64,000 bases of DNA from Crossaster papposus (GCA_037893245.1 JBAIAA010000401.1:310001-374000); one strand, 5' to 3'; counted from the stretch's first letter, positions 22,901-33,803 are shown. The notes: generated by a model not told the origin, from the sequence alone. Numbers and translations are program-made.

Positions 22901-25900
22901 TCTTGGTCCTCCACCGTTATTGAGTCATCTGTATTGAAGTTTGTCATGAACTTTGTCTTTCCTTTGTGCATCTTCAAATCTATGTCTTTACTATTGCTGT
23001 TTACTTCATTTATTTGCGCTTCTAAGTTGTTAACGGAAGAGGTGATTAGAGCCACATCATCTGCAAAACGTAGATCTGTTAACATTTCTCCATCGATGTT
23101 GTACCCTTTCTCATCCAGTGACGTGTTCTTGAAAACCTCTTCCAGCGCCGCAGTGAATAATTTGGGTGATATTGGGTCCCCTTGCCTAACTCCTCTGTTG
23201 ATGTTTATTTCCTGTGAGACGTCTTTGTCAATGTAAATCCTTGATGTTGCTTCAGTGTAGATATCTTCCAGTAACTTTACATATCCTTCACTGATTTCCA
23301 TTTTCCTCAGAGCTTGAAACAGATATTTGTGTTCCACAGAGTCGAATGCCTTCTCGTAATCAATAAATCCCACGCACAAGTCCAGTTGATACTCGTTGAC
23401 TTTTTCAATGAGTTGGTTTAGTGAGTGTAAATGATCTGTTGTTGAGAAGCCTTTTCTGAACCCAGCCTGTTCTCTTGGTTGATGTTCATCTAGAACTGTC
23501 GTAATCCTTTTTTGTATGATTTTTGTGAGAATTTTGTAGAGATGAGATAAAAGACTGATGGGTCTGTAATTCTTTACCTCAGTTTTGTCGCCTTTTTTAT
23601 GAAGAAGAATGACCTTCGCTTCTTTCCAATGTCTTGGTATCTTTTGTTCCATGAAGATTTGATTATAGAGGATGGTTAATTGAGATATCACCTCGTGACC
23701 GCCCTCCCTCAGTATGTCGCTTGTTATTTCATCTATCCCTGGTGCCTTATTTCTTTTCATCGATTTCAGTGCGTATTCGACTTCTTCTTTCGTTACATGC
23801 GGTAGTTTCTGTGTGTCTGATGTCATCTCTTCTGCTGCTTCTCTTTCAGACTGTTATTTTTTTATTTTTTATATATACGTTAAATATATATACGTTAAAG
23901 AACTATAAAGAATTATAAAGAACGGCTTCCTCAACCAACTCGCCAATAGCATAGTTGGTAAAGAGGAGAGCTATAGATCGAAAGGTCTGCGGTTCGAATC
24001 CGACTGCCGTTAACGTTTGCCTTTTTCTTCTACAAATATTCTTATGGGTTATTTTAATCATAGAAGAAGGCTGAAGGGAAAACCGTGTTAGGATACATAA
24101 TTTTCTTGAAAAATACAACAAGAACCGCTACACTGGTTAGTTTTTAGTGACTTCCGTGGTCCAAAGCATAAATGAGGCAAAATGGCGACCACTGATAGTA
24201 GTCAGAAGATGCGAAACCAGGAAAATATATAGGGCGGGTGTCCGACCAGTTCAAATCCACATTTCTGGATGGCAGTTACGGCCACTGTGGACGCGTGGGC
24301 CGGAGCATTGTCCTGGCGGACGAGCATTCCGTTTGTTAGCTTCATACGCCAAATCTTGTTGATTTCCTCCCGTATTTTGTCTTCTCATAGATCAGCGTAG
24401 TAGTAACAGTGTTAACCTTTTCAACTGCACGCAAATGTAGTGACAACTGTAGCTCATATCAACGAACTGATCAATCACCCCTCGTATATATTCTACCATG
24501 TGCTATTAAGAACAGCCTCATCCTTCCTCGAAGCAAGCAATAAGTAGAAACTCGTTTTGTTTTTAATTACAGCTCTACGCAAATAAGCTGGTCTCAACCC
24601 TGACGAAGATGAATAAGGAACATAAGTATCAGAAGGTACTAGTATTACTTTATTCATATATCGGAGTAAAGTCGCAAATGTACATGTATGTACATACATA
24701 TACACAACATGCATAATACAGGCGAATCCAATAAAGGGGGGGCACTATAACCCACGCCGAAAAGGGCTTCGCGCTACGAGCTCGCAGTTTTATACAGTTT
24801 GAACAATTCTGTATCCGCCCCTGTGCTCTAGTTGATTTGTGAAAGTAAAGTTTTCTTTGAGCCCCTCTTTCCCTTCCCCATAAGACATAATAATGAGTTC
24901 TTCTTTGGTTTTCGTCACTGAAAGGCCCCCCCCCCCTATCCTCCAAAAGAACAAAAAGGACTAGAGAAATGTAATAGATGTCACGGAGGGTATCGTTTAA
25001 GGGAGGTGAAAGTCACGAAAACAAACCTCGTCAGAATAATTTCAGCTGGACACAAAAGTTTGAAACGATATTTCTTTTTAGCTGTTTCTGAGCTGTTTCT
25101 TGTTTTCACTAAAAACTTCCTCCCCCCCCCCCCTCTCCCCTTATCCCCCCCCCCCCCCCCTTTTTAGACTGTTTTCTTCCACCCATACACTTTTGCACTT
25201 TCGTAAATCCGATTGACTTCAGACTCGGCATACGTATGGGCATGTATGCCGAAGATTTTTGTCGCGATTACATAATCGGGTGTCAAGTTACATCACAATA
25301 AATGTGATACTTTGAATATGCATATGTTCATTTGGATTGATATTAGATGGACACATATAAGAGGGAAATGTGTTATAGGGATATGACGTTATGATGACGT
25401 TATGATGACGTCATCAGGTGTCAAGTTACATAACATTAAAGATGACACTTTGAAGCCCTATATCTACACAATTAAAGGTTTAATCAGTTGATATTAGGTG
25501 TGCACTAGAGTGCACATAGATGGGTATCTGTTACGGACAAAATTTGATATCAAGTTATAATGACGACACAAGGTGTCAAGTTACACGAAACAGCTTGTGT
25601 TTGTCCACAAACTCATTTGTATCTCTTCTTGCAGTTGGTGTTCTACCTGGAAGCCTGCGAGTCTGGTTCCATGTTCCTGAAGCTACCGAAGGACATTAAC
25701 ATTTACGCCACCACGGCTTCGGGACCAGACACTTCATCATATGCGTGCTACTTTGACCAGAAATTGGGAACCTACCTTGGCGATGTGTACAGCGTCAAGT
25801 GGATGGAAGACTCGGACAAGGTACGATCATGGAAGTGCATATTATTTTCCTTTAGAGAATGAGAGCCCCCTTACGGCGCAATTGTATGGTACAAGCGAAC

Positions 25901-28900
25901 TCGAATCACATGTTGCTATGATTCAACGACTACAATATTTAATGAGTTTTTTTTTAAATAAAGTAAATTGCTAGTGATTCAGGAAATTATGATGTCGAGA
26001 CTTTTTTAATCAGGAATGCGGACAACAGTTACCACGTCCTCGCTGCATGTCTGTCACTTAACAAAATGTCCCTTTTAAAAATGAATGCTGGGTATCGAAG
26101 AACATATGTCACTGGCTATACAAAATGCAAAGCTTAAATATGTTGATCTTTGTATTGCTAAAAATGCTCTGTAAATAAGTGTGTTTGGCCCAGCTCTCGT
26201 GGCTAACCAAACTGTCTTTACCCGAGTCGATCCGGGTGAGCTACTCGAACACGACCTTTACAAATTATATATAGGCCTAAACTCTTCCTCTTTTTTAAAT
26301 TCCAACCTCACCTGATGCTATAAGTCGACGGCTGTTTACATAGTTACACACAATTTCTGAATACAATCAAGTGAAAAATATTGGTTTTAAATGATGAAAT
26401 CAAAATCTCAATTTTCATTTTTGCCTCAAAGTGTCTCATTTACTCGTTCTGGGTCACATACAATATAGGTTGTCATAACCGTGCAACCAACTCACTTCAT
26501 TACGAAAATATATGGCGTGTTCTGGCCGAATGGTTAAGAGCATGTGGACTCAAGCTTCGGTGTTTCTGATTAGCAGAGTGTGGGTTCAAGTCCTGGTCTT
26601 GACACGTGTGTCCGTAAGCAAGGCACTTAACCACTATTGCTTCGTCCATTGGAGAGGACGTAAAGTCGTGTTGTCTAACGCACGTATACAAGACCCCAGT
26701 AAACACTTATTGCTATAAGAGGAAAGGTTTGCCCCGGTGTTCATGGCTGCAAAGTGCGCTGCAGCACCTTGTAACAACCCTTAGAAAGGTGTTACATAAT
26801 GTCACATATTCTCACAAACTTCATTAACCTGACTTTAAACAAATCATGAGCGCCTTCGGTACCAGTCTTGGTAGATACGTGCGCTATATAAGAACTGCCT
26901 ATTAAATTTTGACAAAAAATGTTACCTTCTTTTCCGGCCCTATAGAAAGACCTTACCACAGAGACTTTGGAAAAGCAGTTCATGGTCGTTAAGAAGGAGA
27001 CCAACACCAGCGTGGTTCATCAGTACGGAGACCTCAGTTTGGACACCGAAACACTAATCAACTACCAGGGCAACGGAGGGCAAAGCTCGGTCCCTGGAAA
27101 ACCCTTCCCTCTATCACTGGTAGGCATGGTAAACTCACGGCTTGGGTGTGTCTTTTAACCCAATTGTTGCCGGTTTATACGCATGACTGCACATCCGCAT
27201 TTGTCAAGTACATGTAGCTGCACTGCACAATAGACCGAACATGCAGCTGCCCCACAGGCCGTGTTTTTCAGCATAGCGCAGCTGGCCACATAATTCCGAA
27301 TGGATTAGCGGCCGCGGCTATATAATGGTGTTAGTGCCTTTTATAATACAAGAAGTTTGGCACACACTCGGAGTATGTCATGAAAAAGATATAGGGCCAT
27401 TGCCAATTCTTGTATTATTAAAGACAATCTCTCCCATCACCTACTAGTATCTGCCGGACCTTTAGTTGGGTAATTACGCCGATTTCTTTTACTGATTTGT
27501 TTTAGTATAATACTGTAAAAAGGCATATTATTACTAAAAAGTAGATTTGCCGATTTGCGATTGGTTTGGGTTGGGTAATTTTGTTTTCTTTGTTTTCTTC
27601 GTTTTTGTGATAATATTTTGACTAATTTTGGTAGAGATTATCACTGTTTTCCCACAATCCCTCGCATGGCACCGATATACAGAGCTTACAAAATGACGTT
27701 AGTGAAAGGCTAAACTATGTACTATTACATGCTGATACAAATTAAATAAATAACCACCCACCCCGAAAAAAAAACAAACCAAAACCAAAACCCGAAACCC
27801 CCCCAAAAAAAAACAAAAAAAAAAACAGTATAGGCTTCTTCAGATGTGTAACATTGGTAATTTTTGAATGTTGTCAAAATGTACATTCTCTACAAATAGT
27901 GCTAACTAGCGCGTATACACTAAACCAAATATACCACGAAATCAATGTCGTTTGAATAGATGGGAATTGACAAACCGAAGGAAATGTACGTATACCACAA
28001 TACAAATGTTGGCAAGATCGTTAGACTGATTCAGGTGTTTGAACTCTTAACCGCAGCTGAATGCCATCGACAGCCGCGACGTGCCCTTGGATCTTCTGTT
28101 TCGACGCTTTGAGCGTGAGACTAATCCCACGGAGAAGGGAAAATTAATGAAGGAAGTGGCGGCCTTGGCAGATGTAAGGAATTTTCATTTTGTTTTAAAT
28201 TAAATCCATTATGCAAATTTTAATACATTATTCAACAATAGGGGGTGAGCAACACCCTGTAATTATTTGTTTACATTATTGTGCCAGTCATATTTTTCTG
28301 ATTCAGAAACAAAGATTTGTGCAAGACATGATGTACAACCTCGCCTTCCAAATGACGTATGGAGACGCGACCGTGACTGACACTGTGCTCAAGACTAGAG
28401 GGCGTGGTGTCGTGAATTGGGACTGCTTCACTGCCTCGGTGAAAACCTTCAGTGATATGTGCTTCTCAATGACCGAGGTTCGTAAAGAACATAATAATTT
28501 ATCAGGTTTGTTTGAAAGACTTTAATCAGAGTTGTAATGACTCGAGTCCAACTGGAGTCGCAACTTTTGGCGACTCCAGTCCCGACAGGTAAATGACTTG
28601 ACTCGACTTGATTGAGTCACTGTAGGCAAATGACTTGACTCGACTGAAGGCTAATAACGCTCGGTTCAGACAGGCGTTCCACAGACGCGCCGAACCAAAT
28701 GAGTGAATTGAGTCCGACGTCTAAAACGAACAAGGGCGACAAGGCGCGCCAGACGGCGAACGATCGACTGCTGGAATGCTAGAGCGAATCAGGAGCGACT
28801 TGATTTCAATTTGGTTTAGCGCGACTGTGGAACGCCTGTCTGAACCGAGCGTAACAGTCAAATCTCAAAATAATTACTTGCGAGATTTACAGTGCAACAA

Positions 28901-30109
28901 TTATGTTATGGTCACTTTACAAATTAGGCGCGGTTTACGACGGCCTTTAAAAATATACACCGTGTAACTTGGACTCGCTCCATTTGACTGGACTCGAAAA
29001 TACACTATGACTCGACTCGACGTTTTTGACCGAGGGCTCGACTCGACTCGACTCGACTCACTTCTTTAAAATGGCTAGACTGGACTGGACTGGACTGGAT
29101 TCGACTCGAGTCACAATTCAAAACATGCAAAAGTATTTTACCCAATCCTGCTGTTTTCCTTGCAGCTCCCCTATGCCTACGGGCAAATGCACGTCCTTTC
29201 TAACCTCTGCGATCTCACCAACCGCCAAACTACCGAGTAAGTTTAAATCCTGTGATTATATTATTAAATTGTTCTTAATTTGCACATAAAATACAAAATG
29301 GAACCGAATTTGTTCGACATGAGTCTTCATGGCAAGTGTTCAGGTGTTTGTTTTCACATGCAAAGAAAAGACACATAATTTGTTCTACATTAATCACTCG
29401 GGTAGACTTGATGACAAGTCGTTAAATAGTCGTGTTTCATCCGTGAATTTCAGTTGAAATCCATCGGCACGGCTAGTTTTAGACTTGCCGAGTTGCGAGA
29501 TTTAACTTTGAACTCTGCAAATTGGGGACGAGGCAACCGCAACGTTCCCCATGCATATACCGAGTGGACCGCTATTACCGACTTGGCACCAAGTTTATCA
29601 CTCAGGTTGCTATCTTATAATATCATATCTTATTTCGGTGAAATGGTTGACTGTTTTTATTGCTTTACGTCGTGTATAGGACACTGTTATTAAAGCCTAT
29701 TACTCAAAAGTGTAGCTCTGGCTACTTGTTACTCGTTTTTGTTGGTTGGGTCGCACATTTCAGAACACTTAGCAAAACAGAAAAGCACGGGAGTTTTATG
29801 GTGGGACATGGGGTTAAGGCATTTATCCACAAACATCTATAAAAAAAGGAAGTATTTTGCGACCCACACCTTTTAGGAGTTATGTTGTTTTTAGAAAACT
29901 TCATCAGAGATTCAAACAAATTCGGAGATGGTAAATGTTAAACAATTCCCGTACATTTACGGGAAATGGCAGCCATACATAATTATGGGTGTCAACAAAT
30001 TACCGTACATTTGACTATCACCGTAAGAATGTAGGTATAGTGGGATTGACATGAATAAAACGATTTATTTTACAGCATCACTTCGGCCCTGAAACAAGCA
30101 TGTTCTTAG
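14964..30109 (+). CDS. LGMN: Legumain (asparaginyl endopeptidase), 12 exons
   Basis: Peptidase family C13 protease that cleaves after Asn in endolysosomes. Exons: 14964-15116, 16515-16612, 19142-19223, 19386-19471, 21700-21775, 24573-24635, 25635-25820, 26946-27119, 28057-28173, 28307-28477, 29166-29236, 30076-30109. All junctions are GT-AG and all phases agree, giving 436 aa (human legumain: 433). Residues 1-16 are a signal peptide ([16 protein letters not shown]). The catalytic pair is His153 (FADHGATN) and Cys194 (LEACESGS), 41 residues apart as in the human enzyme. Asn329 (ETNPTEKGK) is a plausible autoprocessing site before the helical C-terminal prodomain, which keeps four Cys (WDCF, MCFS, NLCD, QACS). 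The RGD of vertebrate legumain is absent ([10 protein letters not shown]). No frameshift or internal stop is seen. Confidence 0.95.
15519..15881. mobile_element. MITE with GATACACCATT ends, copy 1 (legumain intron 1)
   Basis: Termini aaaggtaagatacaccatt and aatggtgtatcctacctgtaaagg. The interior (accgaattattaag..., ctagatatcct..., aactgctcgacgccggttgaaaac) is shared with 61666-62040. A more diverged relative with the same ends is at 55414-55933. Confidence 0.75.
17985..19012. mobile_element. GACTC-rich element with nested insertion (legumain intron 2)
   Basis: The outer element consists of repeated gactcgagtc/gagtcgagtca words at 17985-18008 and 18873-19012. It is interrupted by a different element at 18010-18871. 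A second GACTC-rich element, also carrying a nested MITE, is at 28530-29115 in intron 10. Confidence 0.65.
18010..18871. mobile_element. ATCGTG-word MITE
   Basis: Termini taatgctaggttcccactatcacgat and cgcacgacagtgggaacctagcatta are inverted repeats. The 862-bp interior is filled with atcgtg/cacgat and gatcgta-type words on both strands. Open frames inside (18360-18647) are by-products of those repeats. Confidence 0.8.
19920..20022. repeat. Poly-G/poly-C/poly-A low-complexity cluster
   Basis: A G-run of about 38 bases is followed by a C-run and then an A-run. The G and C runs are complementary and could fold. A likely assembly-uncertain site in legumain intron 4. Confidence 0.8.
20217..20458. 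mobile_element. Foldback element (legumain intron 4)
   Basis: tatagacgatgtgccttctg...gtttacatctgtattcaaatgtgcccg is mirrored by cgggcacatttgaatacagatgtaaac...gcacatcatctata. Inner symmetry continues through cgtgttttacataaa/tttatgtaaaacatg. A related stretch at 19711-19775 has similar words without a partner. Confidence 0.75.
21245..21638 (-). mobile_element. TTAA-type MITE, AGGGATCGTATA family, copy 2 (legumain intron 4)
   Basis: Reverse-complement copy of 13569-13951, flanked by TTAA at 21241-21244 and 21639-21642. It ends 61 bp before the exon carrying the catalytic His, so it lies close to the splice acceptor. Confidence 0.85.
21700..21775 (+). CDS. LGMN: Legumain exon 5, catalytic histidine
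   Basis: Encodes [18 protein letters not shown] onward. The His in DHG is the family C13 catalytic base. The acceptor is ttattacag and the donor gtacgt. It completes a split Ser codon from exon 4 (phase 2 to 1). Confidence 0.9.
22010..22200 (-). pseudogene. mariner-like transposase, C-terminal piece
   Basis: The minus-strand translation includes [13 protein letters not shown] and, after a [15 protein letters not shown]. This resembles the end of mariner transposases (FL...RW.KC...GDY). It is separated from the rest of the transposase (24140-24440) by the nested insertion at about 22195-24140. Confidence 0.55.
22291..23871 (-). mobile_element. 5'-truncated RTE-like LINE with target duplication
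   Basis: The 3' end (left) is a short (ATG)n tail, catcatcatcatt on the + strand, typical of RTE elements. The sequence tatatacgtt lies immediately outside the left end (22281-22290) and recurs at the right end (23872-23881), consistent with a 10-bp target-site duplication. Only reverse transcriptase and C-terminal sequence remain; the endonuclease is missing. The insertion is in legumain intron 5, antisense to the gene. Confidence 0.85.
22303..23850 (-). pseudogene. RTE-like reverse transcriptase, one in-frame stop
   Basis: One frame runs from about [13 protein letters not shown] (23850) to the TAA-side end at 22303. RT landmarks in order are [64 protein letters not shown] and the catalytic LRFADDVAL. 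The C-terminal part has [12 protein letters not shown] and [11 protein letters not shown], as in RTE-type proteins. A single TGA at 22804-22806 sits where relatives usually have Trp (KAG-W-S-FGRYR), and the frame continues beyond it unchanged. So the copy is young but 5'-truncated and interrupted once. Confidence 0.88.
23930..24012 (+). other. tRNA-like segment
   Basis: It contains an A-box-like tagcatagttggta and a strong B-box-like ggttcgaatcc. aacggc at the left can pair with gccgtt at the right. Spacing between arms does not give a convincing full cloverleaf, so it may be a tRNA pseudogene or SINE head rather than an active tRNA. Confidence 0.4.
24140..24440 (-). pseudogene. mariner-like transposase, central piece
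   Basis: The minus-strand frame reads [12 protein letters not shown], then [15 protein letters not shown] and [15 protein letters not shown], which contains the second catalytic Asp region (QDNAPAH) and the HPPY block of mariner transposases. At least one TGA interrupts it, and the sequence after HPPY is degraded. The left continuation is at 22010-22200. Confidence 0.75.
25110..25165. repeat. Poly-C tract (legumain intron 6)
   Basis: C-runs broken by short T-rich segments, with no other feature. Confidence 0.8.
25635..25820 (+). CDS. LGMN: Legumain exon 7, catalytic cysteine
   Basis: 62 codons in phase 0. It contains [14 protein letters not shown] with the nucleophile Cys, the specificity-loop segment [17 protein letters not shown] and the conserved [15 protein letters not shown] block. 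Confidence 0.93.
26515..26910 (+). mobile_element. tRNA-derived SINE (legumain intron 7)
   Basis: The head has an A box (tggccgaatggttaagagc) and a B box (gggttcaagtcctgg) in the spacing of a Ser/Leu-type tRNA with a long variable arm. A tRNA-unrelated body follows (agcaaggcacttaaccac..., gtaaagtcgtgttg..., ctgcagcaccttgtaa), then a tail tgcgctatataagaactgc ending near attaaatttt. This is a complete SINE layout. It ends about 35 bp before legumain exon 8. Confidence 0.8.
27760..27830. repeat. A/C-rich low-complexity tract (legumain intron 8)
   Basis: Runs of A and C (aaaaaaaaac, cccgaaacccccc) without further structure. Confidence 0.7.
28530..29115. mobile_element. GACTC-rich element with nested MITE (legumain intron 10)
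   Basis: Repeated gactcgagtc, gacttgactcgac and ctcgactcgactc words flank a nested element at 28658-28854. It has the same word type as 17985-19012 in intron 2. The short + frame at 29026-29289 arises from the repeats plus exon 11. Confidence 0.65.
28658..28854. mobile_element. MITE with AACGCTCGGTTCAGACAGGCG ends
   Basis: aacgctcggttcagacaggcgttccac and gtggaacgcctgtctgaaccgagcgt form terminal inverted repeats of about 26 bp around a 145-bp non-coding interior rich in gcg and cga. Confidence 0.8.
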
Positions 30110-30490
30110 AGGGAAAATCAACAGAAGTGAACGGCAGCATTAGACGACGACGTCTACATGATTAAACTAGCCTTCAATTTCTTAAAACTGCTGTATATTT
30201 GGCCAATTGTTTTTTTAAATTTAATTCTTAGCTGTAATCTTTTCAATCGTATGTCTTTGGTAAATGCTAAAAAGGGATCGCTGATATGCAATATTATATC
30301 GAAGCTAAATCTTAGGGGCTTGTTTGTTTCATCATGTGATCTCGCGCCATGCTAAAAAAACCACTCTCTTCGAGGCAAAAATCGCCTGTAAAAAAGTAAA
30401 TCAATTCTACTATTTTTAATTACGAAAATACTTTCTAAAAGAATAATGAAGAGTATTCAACAACAAACTCACTTCATGCCTTAAATAAAA
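30110..30490 (+). terminator. LGMN: Legumain 3' UTR and candidate polyadenylation signal
   Basis: The stop TAG is at 30107-30109. The first AATAAA lies at 30484-30489, followed by an A-rich stretch. The region is AT-rich with no open frame of interest. The actual cleavage site cannot be seen from sequence alone. Confidence 0.45.
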
Positions 30491-30798
30491 TGAAAAAAAA
30501 ACCCAAACAGTCCCTTATTAAAACCTTTTCGCTTAAGATTTTCTGAAATTCGTATAATAATGTTTTAAAAAGGGTAACGACGATGATATAACACAAAACA
30601 AATAGAATAATAATAATAAAAAAAACCTGAAATATTGTGAATTTCAACTGCTATAATGGTAAGTGGTTGAATAGTTACATAATGTACCTTATTTGTATGG
30701 GCAAGTTTACGGTATATTTAACAAATAACAGCAACTTGTTTTTTGTGTTTTTTCAAACTCGCCATAATTTTAATTTGGCTTATTGTAATGGCTATAAT

Positions 30799-31495
30799 AG
30801 TATATTATGCATTTTTAATACACAGATGAAATCAACTAAGATATTAAATAAAAGAGTATATTATGCATTTTTAATACACAGATGAAATCAACTAAAGCCG
30901 CGTTCGCATTGGACTTAATAGAGAGGTTTCGTTAGCCAACGTTTAGTGCAACGCCTACAATTAGTTCCAAACTGGACGCGCCACGCACAACTATCTGTAG
31001 ACGGCTAACGCACTGCACTGCGTCTCGTGTTCATACTGCGCAGAAACTGATGACGTAACGAGAACTAAACGTAGTCGTTTCTCTAACCGTGCGCGACCGA
31101 AACCTCTCTAATATTGTCAAAAGTTACCGTACGTGATTGTCAAAGTTCACGGTGTTAAATCCTCCGCTAGAAGCTTGGGCCTGTAGATCTTACTGTTGCG
31201 GATGGTAAAATTGACAATTTGACAATGTTACCCTCGATCTGTCCGCATTGGATTTAATTTGGTTAAAGTTGACAACAGTCTCCGTAGGTTTTACCAAAAT
31301 AAGTCCAATGCGAAAGCGGCTTAAGATATTAAATAAAATAGTTTAATATGCATTTTTAATACACGGATGAAATCGACTAAGATATTAAATAAAAGACTAT
31401 ATTATGCATTGTTAATACACAGATGAAATCGACTAATAAGATATTAAATAAAAGAGTATAATATGCATTTTTAATACACAGATGTAATCAACTAA
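30799..31495. repeat. 58-bp minisatellite interrupted by a MITE
   Basis: Units of the type agatattaaataaaagagtat...atgcatttttaatacac...gatgaaatc(a/g)actaa occur at 30799-30892 and again at 31323-31495, about five units in all with small differences. The array is split by the element at 30893-31322. Confidence 0.8.
30893..31322. mobile_element. MITE with GCCGCGTTCGCATTGGACTTA ends
   Basis: Left end agccgcgttcgcattggacttaata and right end aataagtccaatgcgaaagcggctta are inverted repeats. The interior holds words such as gttagccaacg and ctaacgcactgca and has no coding frame. It is inserted in the 58-bp minisatellite. Confidence 0.8.
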
Positions 31496-31499
31496 TAAT

Positions 31500-32062
31500 T
31501 AAACGAACCGCAAATATGATACGAATCCCGTTGTTTTTGTGTACAGTGTTACAAAGTCCATTTCCCCGCAGACAAAATACAAGTGAACCGTAAGAATGAA
31601 AGAAGATCATATTTAATTAAAAGAAACAAAATTACATCCTCTGAATTAAAAAAAACCACTCCAAATCTAGTAAAGAATGGTATTTGACCTGGCGAAGTTT
31701 TAGTTCAGTGAATGTTGTAATAATTATATTCCGAGAAAATAATAGTCTGTTTTCGAATTTAACCCTTTCAATCACACGGGCTCCAAAAAATATGTTGTTA
31801 TACGCTTCGATCCCGTGGGCTACAAAACGTCCCGGAATTCGCCATGCGCTTGACATCCAAGGTTGGGAACTACGAGACCATTACAATTGTGGGACTGCAT
31901 TACAAACCCGAGCCCAATCTAATGCATTTTGGGGTTATAAGCGCCTGTGTTTGTCCCCATGTATCAATTACACTAATGGGCTTACCCAAATTGGAGTCAC
32001 TTTACCACATCTATTGTTATGCCAAGGAAAGCAATGTGTCCTGAGAAGCTACAGTTACGTAA
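31500..32062. other. Intergenic stretch, no gene seen
   Basis: Two overlapping + frames (31684-32127 and 31844-32044) have no recognisable domains. No repeats detected by eye. Confidence 0.45.
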
Positions 32063-32980
32063 GGTGGCCTTCACACCGGCCTTATATACGGGTCGTAATA
32101 ACGACGTTTATGGAGGCGTTGCGGTGAACAAATCGTGCACAACCGGGAGTATTCCTTGTAGCACCTGAGACATTTTCAACGCTTCATCCTGAAGCATTTG
32201 TATGGATCCTTAAGCGTCCGGGAGGGGTCGTAATTTCTTACGAGAGTTTTGGTTCAGACCAAAACTCTCGTAAGAAAATTACGGTAGTGCTACGAAAATT
32301 TAGACCGCAACGCTTTCTCAACGCCTCCTCAACGCTTCCGCAACTGCCGTAACACCACCGTAAGGTCATCTTAACTATCCGCAAGGATTCGTAACCATCC
32401 TCCCTCCCCCGGGACACTACGGCTGCGTCACGATTCCTGAAGGAAGCCCAAGGTTCCTTACGTTTCCTTACGATTTATTACGGAAGCGTTGCGGTGTGTT
32501 TGGTATTAACAAGAATGTACAGTGATTTCTTTACGGAAGCTCAACGGTTCCTTGCGGATACACTGCGGTTCCTTGCGAATACACTGTGATCTCTTACGGC
32601 GGCGTTGCGGTACCACAACGGTCCTTGTGATTTGTTACGATACATTACGGCGACGTTACGGTGGCATTGCGGTGCCTGCGGCGGACCTATACAAACCCTG
32701 CGATTCCCGAAAAGTAATAAACCGTAATAAACCGCTGTGAATCGGGAATATCCTCAACACCGCCGTATTTCCTCCGTAGGGTTCTGGAAGGAACCCGCAC
32801 GCAACTGGTACGCAATCGCGAGGGTCCGTCGGGAATCGGGAGGTGAACCATGACGATACCGTCACGTGACGTCAAGTCGTAAGAACCCTTTGTACTAACG
32901 TAACCAAACAAAATCCCCCGGGTGTTCACGATTTTGCTTAAAAAATCGCAACGTTGCCGTAGAAAGAACATCTGCCGACG
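32063..32980. mobile_element. TTGCGGT/TTACGG-word element, boundaries uncertain
   Basis: The left part reads aaggtggccttcacaccggcc, which looks like a MITE terminus. The interior is dense in words such as gttgcggt, cttacggt, ccgtaag and accgca in both orientations, and includes an inverted pair ttacgagagttttggtc/gaccaaaactctcgtaa at 32237-32275. The matching right terminus was not found, so it may be truncated. Confidence 0.5.
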
Positions 32981-33040
32981 TCCGTTAAAAAAAACATTTT
33001 TGGATGCGAGTTAAGAGACCCTCTCCCCGGGTCGAACCTA

Positions 33041-33785
33041 ATGTGTGCAGTTCACTGGAAATCCTGGTCCCACCGGCGACATTGCCACACTGTCGGCAGT
33101 GGAGATCTTCAAGCTGTATTTTTGCCAACTCGTGTGGGAGTATGCTCGTCGACGAGACTAATCGCTATGCACAGTAAACAATGGACTCAAATCCTGAACA
33201 ACAGTTCTCCTGCACACCCAACCAACGTTCCCGAAATGATGGCATTTGTAGCACTTATCATTGCTATGGGCATAAACAAATCATCTTAATACAGGATGAT
33301 TTTGAAAATTCCATTTTATCCGTCGGTAATGTCGATAAATCGTTTTAGTTCAATTCTTCTCGACATCTCTAATAATCAAATTCCTCGTAAATCCTCGGCT
33401 AAACGGGACAAACTTTCAAAAGTTCGGCCCTTGATAGAAGTCAACTTGTGTGAGCAGAATCTGTCTCCAGACGAGAGTATGTTGAAATTCAAGGGACGCT
33501 TTTAAGCGTCCCTTGAATACTGGATAAAACTTAAAAGTGTTATCCAGTACATGCCCCAAAACCACTGAAACGTGGTATTAAAGCATTTTTCCTTGAACAA
33601 AAGCCATCGGGATATACACGTGAAATTGGAAACTATACACAGGCGCTGACAACACCCAAACTGTATTAAAGAATGAAGTAAATGTAGATACCGAGCCATC
33701 AGACTGCCATCCACCAAACCTGACAGTTGCAGGAAAAGTCGTAATTGAACTGGTCGATCCACTTCAGAATAAGGGACACATCATA
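33041..33785 (+). pseudogene. piggyBac-like transposase fragments
   Basis: The first stretch encodes NVPEMMAFVALIIAMGI; after a stop the next reads FYPSVMSINRFSSILLDI and VNLCEQNLSPDESMLKFKGRF. The DESMLKFKGR block holds a catalytic Asp of the piggyBac DDD transposase (family motif DESxxxFKGR). Further downstream, broken frames include KLYTGAD and VVIELVDPLQNKGHIIYV, also in family order. Several stops and frame changes show it is dead. No TTAA-flanked ends were identified. Confidence 0.75.
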
Positions 33786-33803
33786 TACGTACAGTACATA
33801 TGA

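Larger units (their letters stand above)
22190..24143. mobile_element. Inserted element with ACTAACCRGTGTAGCGGTTC termini
   Basis: The left terminus actaaccggtgtagcggttc (about 22192-22212) is mirrored by gaaccgctacactggttagt (about 24123-24142). The insertion splits the mariner relic, and it contains the RTE LINE and the tRNA-like segment. Its own class is not clear; the interior outside the LINE is only about 300 bp. Confidence 0.5.

Noticed and set aside
22760..23236. 158-codon + frame antisense to the LINE
   Set aside because: It is the complement of a clearly recognisable reverse transcriptase.
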